Positions 8,601 to 15,952 of a stretch of 64,000 bases of DNA are shown here, piece by piece. The stretch is taken from positions 868,001-932,000 of the forward strand of contig OY969913.1 in NCBI GenBank assembly GCA_963704515.1, written 5' to 3'. The notes under the pieces are model-generated. The model saw only the letters and a list, made by a program, of their open reading frames with translations. It made no database searches and had not been told where the DNA came from. A program made the translations under genes and the position numbers. This DNA is from VRUE01 sp963704515 (GTDB lineage: Bacteria > Actinomycetota > Thermoleophilia > Solirubrobacterales > 70-9). Every line of letters starts with the position of its first letter. Position 1 is the first letter of the stretch.

Positions 8601-10022
8601 GACGTCCCGCAGCTCCAGCAACAGGTCCCGTTGACGGTCGATTTGGAGTCAGCCGGCCACGTCGCGGTCTTCGGCAGCGGCGGCAGCGGCAAGACGACCT
8701 TTCTCACCAGCACGGCGCTTGCGCTTGCCGGCACGGCGGACCCGGAGCGGCTCTGCATCTATGGACTCGACGCCGGTGGCGGTCACCTCGCGCCGCTCGC
8801 GGGGCTGCCCCACTGCGGTGCCGTGGTCAGCGTCGAGGACGAGGAGCGCGTCGAGCGTCTCTTTCGTGAGCTTCTGGGGCGGATCGACCGCCGCGTTGCG
8901 GCACGGCGGGTTGCGGGGGAGGCGTCGAGCGCCGCCGACGGCCAGCTCACCGTCCTGTTGCTGGACGACGTCGGCTCGTTCGCGCAGCAGTACGACCGGC
9001 CCGGCTCGGGATCTGCGTACGAAAGCCTGCAGCGGGTTCTCTCCAGCGGGCGGAACGCCTCCGTCCACGTGGTGCTCAGCGCCTCACGGCGTGGCGACCT
9101 GCCGGCGGCACTCGCCGCCCACGTCGGCGGGCGCTTCGTCCTGCGCCTGCCGACTGAGGACGACATGCGCGGACTCGGCCTCGACGCCAAGGCGATCCGC
9201 GGGGCGAAGTTGCCCCCAGGCCGGGGTTTCACGCAGGACAGCCAGGAGTTTCAGGTGGCGGTTCCGGTTGAGGGTGAAGAGCCATTGGCGCTGGCGGAGG
9301 CTGTGACTCGCCTTCCAGGCGACGGCAGTGTGGCCGTGCGCCCGATCGAGGTCCTCCCCGGCCGGGTCGGCCGCGACTCGCTGGGCCGGGCCGAGAGCGT
9401 CGCGGCCCTGCCCCTGGGAGTCGGGGAGGCGGACCTCGGCGTCACCACCGTGGATCTGAGTGAGATGCACCTGCTGGTCGCCGGCCCCTACCGCAGCGGG
9501 CGCAGCACCGCGCTGGCGACGATCGCGACGGGCGTGCGGGAGGCCGAGCCACGGGCCGCGCTGCACCTGCTGGCGCCGCGCCGCAGCCCGTTGCGTGAGC
9601 TGGGGTTTTGGGACAGCGTTGCGACCAGCGCCGAAGCATGCGCAGGGAAGATCGAGTCGCTACTGCGCGAAGCCGAGGACGGGACGCTCGAGTCGCGGCC
9701 GACCTTCCTGGTGATCGACGACGGCGGCGAACTCGCCGAAGCCACGGTGATCTCCAACCTTGAACGTCTCGTCCGCGTCGGCCGCGACAGTCGCCTGCGG
9801 GTGATTGCGTCGGTCGAGAGTGCTGCGGCGCGCGGCATCGGCGTCGGCTGGATACGCGAGTTGCGTCGTGAGGGGCACGGCCTCCTCCTGCAGCCAGACC
9901 TTGCGGCCGAGGGAGATCTGCTGGGTGCGCGCCTACCGCGACGCGTGGCCGCTCCGCTCGTGCCCGGGCGCGGCTTTCTGGTTCGGTCGGGTGAGGCCGA
10001 ACTGGTTCAGGTGGCCGGATGA
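5691..10022 (+). CDS. eccC: FHA-domain, multi-ATPase type VII secretion protein (EccC/EssC-like)
   Basis: Putative motor of a WXG100 (type VII) secretion system: a membrane-anchored FtsK/SpoIIIE-family ATPase of 1443 residues. In order: a ubiquitin-like N-terminus (about 10-85), an FHA phosphothreonine-binding domain (about 105-195, with LGRDPSADIQ and SISRHH), a two-helix membrane hairpin (about 242-280), then three P-loop modules. ATPase 1 has GTTGSGKS at about 668 and VLVIAVDEFAKL as Walker B. ATPase 2 has GSGGSGKT at about 995. ATPase 3 has GPYRSGRS at about 1265, where Arg replaces the P-loop Lys, so it is probably a non-hydrolysing peptide-binding module. FHA plus FtsK in one chain recalls Firmicute EssC more than mycobacterial EccC. 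The ATG at 5691 follows rmlC by 28 bp; the open frame extends to 5460 but overlaps rmlC. The WXG100 genes and a kinase follow. Confidence 0.88.
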   Translation: MRPSASHSGKQELRVTLVGGGRLVDLEVNAAASHTVGELAARTAGQIDGPDGSGFWCERRQAFLDPGLALGESGIRWGDRLLLDGGPREPTKVGGPPLVELVAGGGPCAGQRWELGRGAYTLGRDPSADIQIDDPSISRHHLDVTVDENGVTVVDAGSANGTAIDGRALAPEHLHAVREQDELELGRTMLRARALVASLEPDLRLRDGRLDFNRPPRVRKPPEPLERELPPPPSPGRKARLPLAASLLPLAAGLLLFFLLDSPVMLAIAGLSPLMAIGSYLGDRRGGRRTFAKASEEFREHVAAAIAELDRGLAGETAERRAELPDAGSLIAGVRELAPTLWERRPDDSDFLVLRVGVADLPARCSVTIGRGGDAELRAEAEAQLAERALVPSVPVPVELTKVGAVGLTGDERATAGLARWMVAQAAILHSPDDLIIAAALAEEAAAEWQWLKWLPHLRLDRLGLLIPPVAVGREAATEMLSELSEMLRLRAERRRVGESGTRGQARVMLLLDERLGIDRSLLRAVLSDAAELGVAAIWLGRDVRDLPGQVGAIVQTAADRAVLDLTDVDSGTRVEDVSADSLSLDLALEASRLLAPLRDVSERGRSADIPRRAGLLEILSLLPPSAAALRERWEASAGALRAVVGVGAEGPLSVDLRTEGPHALIAGTTGSGKSELLRTFVASAAATLPPDRLAFLLVDYKGGAAFAPCAALPHVVDVVSDLDEHMAERALVSLEAELKRRERTLADHGAKDLVELQRRHPDAAPPVLVIAVDEFAKLREEIPEFVDGVVDIAQRGRSLGVHMVLAAQTLRNAFTPAIRANTNLRIALRVADDAESEDVIGSPLAGRIPSGEGSLGRAFVRTGSGDAELRELQTAYVSGRSAADEGLELRVLPFGLTDLGQLIGSGPDSADSDADNDLTALAEAARQAQAEIGLTSPPPPWLPMLPDVLGLDQLEPAEAAPGAAALGVVDVPQLQQQVPLTVDLESAGHVAVFGSGGSGKTTFLTSTALALAGTADPERLCIYGLDAGGGHLAPLAGLPHCGAVVSVEDEERVERLFRELLGRIDRRVAARRVAGEASSAADGQLTVLLLDDVGSFAQQYDRPGSGSAYESLQRVLSSGRNASVHVVLSASRRGDLPAALAAHVGGRFVLRLPTEDDMRGLGLDAKAIRGAKLPPGRGFTQDSQEFQVAVPVEGEEPLALAEAVTRLPGDGSVAVRPIEVLPGRVGRDSLGRAESVAALPLGVGEADLGVTTVDLSEMHLLVAGPYRSGRSTALATIATGVREAEPRAALHLLAPRRSPLRELGFWDSVATSAEACAGKIESLLREAEDGTLESRPTFLVIDDGGELAEATVISNLERLVRVGRDSRLRVIASVESAAARGIGVGWIRELRREGHGLLLQPDLAAEGDLLGARLPRRVAAPLVPGRGFLVRSGEAELVQVAG

Positions 10023-10189
10023 GCCACACGTTGCGCCGCCCAGCGGAAGGGCGCCCGGGTGGAGGGCGGCGTGATATACGTGCAGCGTTCTTTGACCAAT
10101 AGACGGTCGTTTCTGTGTCTGCAAAAGGTATGGAGCGACTGAATCGTTGCTTATCGAAAACGTACGTTCTTCAAGGGAGGCGGTTCGAA

Positions 10190-10483
10190 GTGGCATTCAT
10201 CAAAGTAACGGCAGAGGAGCTTTCCTCCACGGCGTCCCAGCTCAACACTGCTGCGGCGCAGATCGAGGCCGAGAACAGTCAGGCGATGGCCCAGGTCCAG
10301 GCGCTCGTCGGCGCAGGCTGGCAGGGTGCCGCCTCGAGCGCGTTCGACGCGGCTTTCGCACAGTGGAAAACCGGCGCCGACCAGGTGCAGAGCGCGCTGG
10401 CGCAGATCAGCTCACAGCTGAACACCGCCGCTGCCTCCTACGACAGCACCGAGCAGAGCGTCGCGTCGTCTTTCGGCGGCTGA
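10190..10483 (+). CDS. WXG100-family secreted protein 1
   Basis: A 97-residue helical-hairpin protein of the ESAT-6/CFP-10 superfamily, likely exported by the EccC-like motor and probably dimeric. The turn motif is W44-Q-G46 in VGAGWQGAASSAF, with amphipathic Ala/Gln-rich helices on either side and TEQSVASSFGG at the C-terminus. I chose GTG 10190 because a strong Shine-Dalgarno (GGGAGG at 10175-10180) sits just upstream and the WXG fold starts there; an in-frame start at 10115 adds an unrelated 25-residue extension. It lies 167 bp after the ATPase gene, long enough for its own promoter. Confidence 0.88.
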   Translation: MAFIKVTAEELSSTASQLNTAAAQIEAENSQAMAQVQALVGAGWQGAASSAFDAAFAQWKTGADQVQSALAQISSQLNTAAASYDSTEQSVASSFGG

Positions 10484-10504
10484 GTCGCGCTGAAGCGATA
10501 AGCG

Positions 10505-10792
10505 GTGAGTACGTTCGAGGTCACCCCGGCCGACCTCCAGGGTCTGGCTGGACGGCTCGCTGGATTGCTCGGCGAGCTCGAGCAGGCGCTGAGCGGCGTT
10601 CGCATGGATGCCGCCGGCGTCGCTCAGAACCCTCGGCTTGAGAATGCGATCGCCGGCTTTATCGGTGACTGGTCCGGTGGCCTGCACGACCTGCAGACCA
10701 AGCTGAGCGAACTTGCCCAGAGGCTGGACGCTGCCGGCGCGGCCTATGAAGGCACCGAGGACGGGCTCGCCGACGGCTTCAAGCCCGTCTAG
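10505..10792 (+). CDS. WXG100-like secreted protein 2
   Basis: 95 residues, GTG start, 21 bp after the first WXG100 gene. The turn contains D55-W56-S-G58 in place of the classical WXG at mid-length. Two predicted long helices and a C-terminal AAYEGTEDGLADGF match the family layout. The two neighbours probably form a heterodimer, as EsxA and EsxB do; that is inference from adjacency and size. It is likely a substrate of the EccC-like ATPase. Confidence 0.8.
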   Translation: MSTFEVTPADLQGLAGRLAGLLGELEQALSGVRMDAAGVAQNPRLENAIAGFIGDWSGGLHDLQTKLSELAQRLDAAGAAYEGTEDGLADGFKPV

Positions 10793-10803
10793 CGAAGGTA
10801 TCG

Positions 10804-12171
10804 ATGGCTGAGATATCCATACCCGGCGATCCCGGGGGCCTATCGAGCCTCGCCGCCGAGCTGCGTGCTGCCGCCGATCAGGTCGGCACGGTTCAGGGCC
10901 GGGTCTCCGCAAACGGCCTGCACGGCTCGTGGAGCGGTACAGCGGCGCTGGCGTTCCAGGCATCGATCCATCCCCTGCCGGGCGAACTCGGAGAGGTCGC
11001 CGCGGTCCTCGAGGAGGCGAGTCGGGCCCTGGCCAGCTTCGCCTCGAGGCTGTCCGAGCTGCAGCAGAAGGCCCACTGGTACGAACGGCAGATCGAAGGG
11101 GCCGAGCAGGAACAGAGCGCCGCACAGGCTCGGCAGGAACAGGCGCAGACTGAAGTGGACGCTGCGCGCTTGCGCCACTCCGCGGCAACCGATCCGGCCA
11201 GCCTTCACACGGCCAAGCAGGCGGTCGAACTCGGCGAGAGCGCCGTGAGCCGGGCGGTCGCGGATGTCGAGGACACCATTAGCCGGATCGCGAAGCTCGT
11301 GGTCGCCCGCGCCGTTCTCCATCGGGAATACGAAGCGGCTGTGAGCGCCTGCTGCAGTGCACTCGAAGTCGCATGTCACTCGAGCCGGAATCCCTTCGGG
11401 GGGCTCGGCAAAGCTGTGCTGGGCTTGGTGGCGGGCGTCGACAGAGGCGTAGCGCTCTGGTGGCGGAGCGGTGGCAAGGTGGTTGACGAGGTGGTCGGTG
11501 ACGGGCACACTCTGATGAGCGTCCTCAGTCACTACTTCAAATCGAAGATGCCGACTGGCAGGTGGCGCGGCCCGGCAGGACGGCTCATTCGCTTTGCGGA
11601 TCGGCGTGCGGTCAAGTACGCCGGGAAGGGCCTCCGCGTCTTTGCCGTTTTCGGTTCACTCGGCGACATTCGGGAGGCTTTTAACGAGAGCAAAGGCGAG
11701 AATTGGCTGGGCCGCGGGTATACGGCGGTCGCTACCGGAGCCGGGGATGCGGCGATGATCATTTGCCTGCCGTTGGCTGGCGCCGACGTGATCACCGACG
11801 GTGCTGTCTCGGCGGACTTCAAGGGGTTCGCGCTGATCGGCGGTCACGCTTTCTCGGGAGGCACCGATGGCCTGCTCGCGGCGTATAGGGAGGACACGGC
11901 GGACCGTGCCTCGGGGAACTATCTCGGCTTGGCGCGCCACGTCGCCGGCGGTTATGTCGGCGGGACCCTCAAAGGTGCCCTGGCAGGCGACGAACAGTTC
12001 GCCAACAACGCGGCAACGGGGAAGTACGGAGGCCTCGTGAAGGGCGTCTCTCAGGCCGAGAGCTTCGTAATTGAACATCCGGGCGACGTCGCTCGTGCAG
12101 GCTCTAACTTCGCCACCGGAGCCGCCAAGGGAGCCTGGCATGAGGCCGGCAACTTGCTGGGGAAGCTGTGA
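10804..12171 (+). CDS. WXG-headed type VII candidate effector
   Basis: 455 residues. The N-terminus is a WXG100-like domain (G41-S-W43-S-G45, then a second helix). A long Glu/Gln/Ala-rich coiled coil follows at about 80-165 (RQIEGAEQEQSAAQARQEQ). The C-terminal half (about 195-455) has Gly/Ala-rich, weakly hydrophobic stretches (GDAAMIICLPLAGADVITDG) that could insert into membranes. This architecture is like LXG/WXG polymorphic effectors. No catalytic motif is recognisable, so toxin function is only inferred. It starts 11 bp after the second WXG gene, and its stop overlaps the next start, so it is probably co-translated with the unknown protein at 12168. Confidence 0.7.
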   Translation: MAEISIPGDPGGLSSLAAELRAAADQVGTVQGRVSANGLHGSWSGTAALAFQASIHPLPGELGEVAAVLEEASRALASFASRLSELQQKAHWYERQIEGAEQEQSAAQARQEQAQTEVDAARLRHSAATDPASLHTAKQAVELGESAVSRAVADVEDTISRIAKLVVARAVLHREYEAAVSACCSALEVACHSSRNPFGGLGKAVLGLVAGVDRGVALWWRSGGKVVDEVVGDGHTLMSVLSHYFKSKMPTGRWRGPAGRLIRFADRRAVKYAGKGLRVFAVFGSLGDIREAFNESKGENWLGRGYTAVATGAGDAAMIICLPLAGADVITDGAVSADFKGFALIGGHAFSGGTDGLLAAYREDTADRASGNYLGLARHVAGGYVGGTLKGALAGDEQFANNAATGKYGGLVKGVSQAESFVIEHPGDVARAGSNFATGAAKGAWHEAGNLLGKL

Positions 12172-13715
12172 ACTTCATGGCCGGCGACGCAAATGGCAAC
12201 ATGGATACGGCGTGGCCCGTTCAGCTTGGCGCCAATGAGCTCTCCACTCTTTTCGCGAGCCTCGGGCTTTCCGTTTCACCTTTGAGTCCAGTCGTGCGGC
12301 TCGTCAATGGCGAGTCGCCCTCAGCCGGCGAGTCGAGTGCGCGGCGGTCGGCACCGGCTGTCGTGCGAGCACTCGAGGTTCTTGCCCATCCGCGCCAGCT
12401 GTTGCTGATGCGCACGATCGCCGGCGGAGAAGAGGAGGTTCGCGGCTTTCTCAATGACGGCGAGGCAGTGATTCGGTTTGACGTGGGCAGCGCCGGCTGT
12501 GCGTTTGGAGAACCATGTGATCATGCATCCTTCGCACGGATCCTGCTGTCGCTCGCTGAGGTTCCTGAGCTGGGTTGCGATGAAAGGGGCGTCGTGGTCG
12601 GCCGGTCTATGCTCGAGGCTGTCGTCGCCCTTCGCCTTGCCGGTCTATTCGACCTCCCCGACGGGCGGATCGACAGGGGGGCCGCCGAACAGGCTCTGAA
12701 TGCGGCCTCGGGTGAGGCCGCCGACGCGTTCGAGTTGATCGAAGCACTGGAAGACGACGGCGTGCTCGCTGCCGATGCCTTCTCCGTGGTCGCAAGACGC
12801 GAGTGGTTGGACGCTCACCCCTATTTGACGGTTCCCGCCCCAATTTCGATCGAGGCATTTGAGCTTGCAGACATGGCGTCGGACCGTCCCCTCGCAAGGC
12901 GACTGGCCGTCCTGGGCAAGAAGCCCGAACGCGTTGTCTTCCTGCCGGCGGTGAGCGCAGAGGCAGTAATGGAGGTGCTCGTCGAGCTCTCACCAGCGAC
13001 GAGCTCGTCGGTAGCGGATGCGGTCGAGCGGCTACTGGAGCTTCCCCTTGAGCCGCCGGTCGAACCGGTTGCGCAGTTGGACGAGGCTGTTTCCCGTCGG
13101 TTTGAGGGTGGATCCGCCGCGAAGTCGGACGACTGGAGTTCGCACACCATGGATCGGCTGGCTGCATTTCGGGAGGGAGAAGGGAACGTGCCCACGGCTC
13201 TTCTGGCGCCCCGCGCGACCCTCGAGTTCCTTTCGTGGACGCCCGGGAGCACCGAGCCCCACCGCTCGGTCATCGCTTTGGACCAAACCTCAGCCGTCGA
13301 GTGGAAGATGGACGGATCGTTCGTCCACTGGCGCCCTCTGGCGCCAGGCGAAATCGCCGCCAGGGTCAGGGAGTTGACGCCAGCCATCGACGCTCCCGGA
13401 GGGGGAGCGGAGAGGGGCACGCTCTCCGCCGCAAATTTCGAGGCGCTAGTCTCCGGCGACTCGGAGGCTAGCTGGTGTTCGGTGTGCACTCGCAAAGGCG
13501 CTTCCGGGGGACCGGCGGAGTGCCTGGTGCTGCTTTCGTGCGACTCGGAGGGCCGAACTTGGAGTTGGCGATCCAGCGGCGACACGTTCGTCGCCCGCGC
13601 CGTCGGACCCGAGGAGATCTGCGCTGAAGTGCTGGGCGTTCTTGAACCGAAGGACGATGAGGCCGCCCCCGGCAGCGGCAGAGTCGCGGCCCCTCGACGA
13701 GACATCGGCGCCTAG
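12168..13715 (+). CDS. Unknown protein in the type VII locus, three related segments
   Basis: 515 residues, GTG start overlapping the upstream stop by 4 bp. I do not recognise a family. Three parts share a pattern of beta strands followed by a helix: near 70-130 (EVLAHPRQLL..IRFDVG..HASFARILLSL), near 345-405 (SAVEWKMDGSFVHWRPLAPGE) and near 440-500 (WSWRSSGDTFVARAVGPEE). The middle (150-270) is helical. No signal peptide or membrane segment is visible, so it is cytosolic. Position right after the candidate effector suggests an EspG-like chaperone or an immunity-type partner; neither can be shown from sequence. Confidence 0.6.
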   Translation: MNFMAGDANGNMDTAWPVQLGANELSTLFASLGLSVSPLSPVVRLVNGESPSAGESSARRSAPAVVRALEVLAHPRQLLLMRTIAGGEEEVRGFLNDGEAVIRFDVGSAGCAFGEPCDHASFARILLSLAEVPELGCDERGVVVGRSMLEAVVALRLAGLFDLPDGRIDRGAAEQALNAASGEAADAFELIEALEDDGVLAADAFSVVARREWLDAHPYLTVPAPISIEAFELADMASDRPLARRLAVLGKKPERVVFLPAVSAEAVMEVLVELSPATSSSVADAVERLLELPLEPPVEPVAQLDEAVSRRFEGGSAAKSDDWSSHTMDRLAAFREGEGNVPTALLAPRATLEFLSWTPGSTEPHRSVIALDQTSAVEWKMDGSFVHWRPLAPGEIAARVRELTPAIDAPGGGAERGTLSAANFEALVSGDSEASWCSVCTRKGASGGPAECLVLLSCDSEGRTWSWRSSGDTFVARAVGPEEICAEVLGVLEPKDDEAAPGSGRVAAPRRDIGA

Positions 13716-13718
13716 CTC

Positions 13719-15923
13719 GTGAGCACTCCGCCCACACTCCTCAAACCCGGCGACACGATCGCCGGGTTCACCGTCGAAGACCTGATCGGGATCGGCGGGA
13801 TGGCGACCGTGTACCGGGCGCGGCAGGCGTCGCTGGGGCGATCGGTCGCGTTGAAGGTGCTGGCCCGCCAGTTCACCGGCGACGAGGTGTTTCGCGAGCG
13901 ATTTCGGCGCGAGGGCATGCACGCGGCTTCGCTAGAGCACCCGAATATCGTGCCGGTGTACGACTCGGGTGAGCAGGACGGACTGCTCTACCTGGCGATG
14001 CGCTTGGTGGAAGGCCCGAGCCTGGCCGAACTACTGACCACCCAAGGCCTCACGGCGGACCGGACGATCGAGATCCTGCGCCCGATTGCCGGCGCGCTCG
14101 ATTGCGCCCACGCCGCCGGGCTGATCCATCGCGACGTCAAGCCTCAGAACATCCTGATCACCAACCAGGGCCATCCCTACCTGGCGGACTTCGGGGTCGC
14201 GAAGAGCGCAGACGCGCCGGGGCTCACGGCGACTGGCGGTTTCGTGGGCAGCATCAACTACGCCGCCCCGGAGCAGATCAAGGGATTGACTCTGACGGCC
14301 GCGAGCGACGTCTACGCGCTGACCGCGGTTCTCTACCACTGCCTCTCCGGAGACGTTCCGTATCCGAGCGAGTCCGAAGCCGGCGTGATGCACGCCCACC
14401 TGCACGAGCCGCCCCCGACGCTGCCCGTGCTCGAGGGAGCGGACAGCGACTTCCACACCGTTTTCGCTCGCGGTATGGCGAAGGATCCGGGTGCCCGCTA
14501 CGGGCACGCGGGCGACCTCCTGAACGCGGCCGCCCTGTGCGTCAGCCGGATGCCGAGCGCCCGGCGCAAGTCGGTTCCGGCATTTCCCGCTTCGAGCGCG
14601 TCCGGCGATGCCTCGAAGGCCGCGGCGGCTCCCGCCGTTGCGGCGGCGGCGCTCACCGAGGCCGATCAGCGGCGTGAGCCGGCCGCGGCCGCGCCCGATC
14701 CGCAGCCGCCTTCGTCGCGCCTGCGCTCGCGGCTTCCCCGGATCCGGCGGCCGCACGCGGGAGGCCTCGTCGACCGGCTTCCGAAGCCGCGAGCGGGTGG
14801 GCGGATCCGCCGGCCGAGCGGCCGCCTGGTGGCCGCCGTTGGCGCCGGCCTGCTTGGCGTCGCCACCGTGGCTTCTCTTGTCGTCGCGCTTGGCGGGGGA
14901 GGGAGTCGTCCCGCTGCCAAGACGGCGCGAGGGGGGGCGGTCGAGCTGAGCTACCGGGAACCCTGGAGAGTTGTCGACGCGGGGGCGTTCGGTCGCCGCT
15001 ACGGCTTGCGCCTGCGCGCACCGGTCGCCCTGCGTGCCCCTGGGCTGGCGTTGATCGCCGGCCGGCTGGCCAACGGCGCGGCGGTTCCGGGCGGGCTGCC
15101 GGCGGCCTTGAGCAAGAACCTCGCCGGCCACCCGATGCGCGGGATGTTGCGGCTGGGACGCATCGAAGCGCTCACCTACGAGGGACGCTCCGCGGGCGGT
15201 GGCGCGACCCTGACCATGTACGCCGTGCCCACCGCCTCGGGTGACATCGCCCTGCTCTGCCGCCAGGACTCCGGCGGCGCCGAAGGACGCGGCTCCTGCA
15301 CCGCCGAGGCGCGCACGCTTCGCGTCGTGGGCCTCAAGCCGGTCCCTCCGGGCGCCGACCCGGCCCTTGCCACCGGTCTACTCGAGGCGCTGCACGGGGC
15401 GACTCGCTCGCTGGCCTCCTCGGAGCTGGCCGCCGCGAGCGTTGCCCGGCGCGCCCGGGCTGCCGGGCGAACGGCTGCCGCCTACCTTGTGGCGGCTCAC
15501 GCCGTCGACCGGCTGCCGGTGGAGCCGCGCGACCGCCACGCCGTCTCGACGCTGGCGGCGTCCCTTCGCACCCAGGCCGGCTCCCTGATCGACCTGAAGC
15601 GCGCGGCGCGCGCGCGACGATACGCCGCGTATGCCGACGCCGCGGTTTCGGCTCGCAAGGCCCGCCGCCTGCTGGCCGCCGCGCTCGCGACGCTGCGCCA
15701 CATGGGGTTTGCCGGCCTCAAGCCGCCGCACACGCTTGCCATCGCGCCGTTGCGCCGGCCGAGGCCCAAGCCGCAGCTCGTCGCCGCGCCACCGCAAGGC
15801 TCGAGCTCCGCCGAACCGATCGTCACGGAACCGGAACCGGAACCCGCGGCAGCTCCAGCCCCCGAACCGGCGCCCGCGCCGTCTTCGAGCCCGTCCCACG
15901 CGGTGGTCAGCGCGCCAAAGTGA
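13719..15923 (+). CDS. Membrane Ser/Thr protein kinase (PknB-like)
   Basis: 734 residues. The kinase domain (about 15-275) has the glycine loop GIGGMATV, the VALK lysine at 46, catalytic HRDVKPQN near 137-144, ADFG near 157-160 and a DVYALTAVLY segment. A proline/arginine-rich linker is followed by one membrane helix near 372-395 (VGAGLLGVATVASLVVALGG). The outer part (about 400-734) has no PASTA repeats; it has an Ala/Arg-rich helical region and a Pro/Glu tail. The FHA domain of the EccC-like protein is an obvious candidate reader of its phosphothreonines. GTG start, 3 bp after the upstream stop, so it is probably in one operon with the secretion genes. Confidence 0.9.
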   Translation: MSTPPTLLKPGDTIAGFTVEDLIGIGGMATVYRARQASLGRSVALKVLARQFTGDEVFRERFRREGMHAASLEHPNIVPVYDSGEQDGLLYLAMRLVEGPSLAELLTTQGLTADRTIEILRPIAGALDCAHAAGLIHRDVKPQNILITNQGHPYLADFGVAKSADAPGLTATGGFVGSINYAAPEQIKGLTLTAASDVYALTAVLYHCLSGDVPYPSESEAGVMHAHLHEPPPTLPVLEGADSDFHTVFARGMAKDPGARYGHAGDLLNAAALCVSRMPSARRKSVPAFPASSASGDASKAAAAPAVAAAALTEADQRREPAAAAPDPQPPSSRLRSRLPRIRRPHAGGLVDRLPKPRAGGRIRRPSGRLVAAVGAGLLGVATVASLVVALGGGGSRPAAKTARGGAVELSYREPWRVVDAGAFGRRYGLRLRAPVALRAPGLALIAGRLANGAAVPGGLPAALSKNLAGHPMRGMLRLGRIEALTYEGRSAGGGATLTMYAVPTASGDIALLCRQDSGGAEGRGSCTAEARTLRVVGLKPVPPGADPALATGLLEALHGATRSLASSELAAASVARRARAAGRTAAAYLVAAHAVDRLPVEPRDRHAVSTLAASLRTQAGSLIDLKRAARARRYAAYADAAVSARKARRLLAAALATLRHMGFAGLKPPHTLAIAPLRRPRPKPQLVAAPPQGSSSAEPIVTEPEPEPAAAPAPEPAPAPSSSPSHAVVSAPK

Positions 15924-15952
15924 CCGTCAGACAATCGACTCATAGGGAATCC

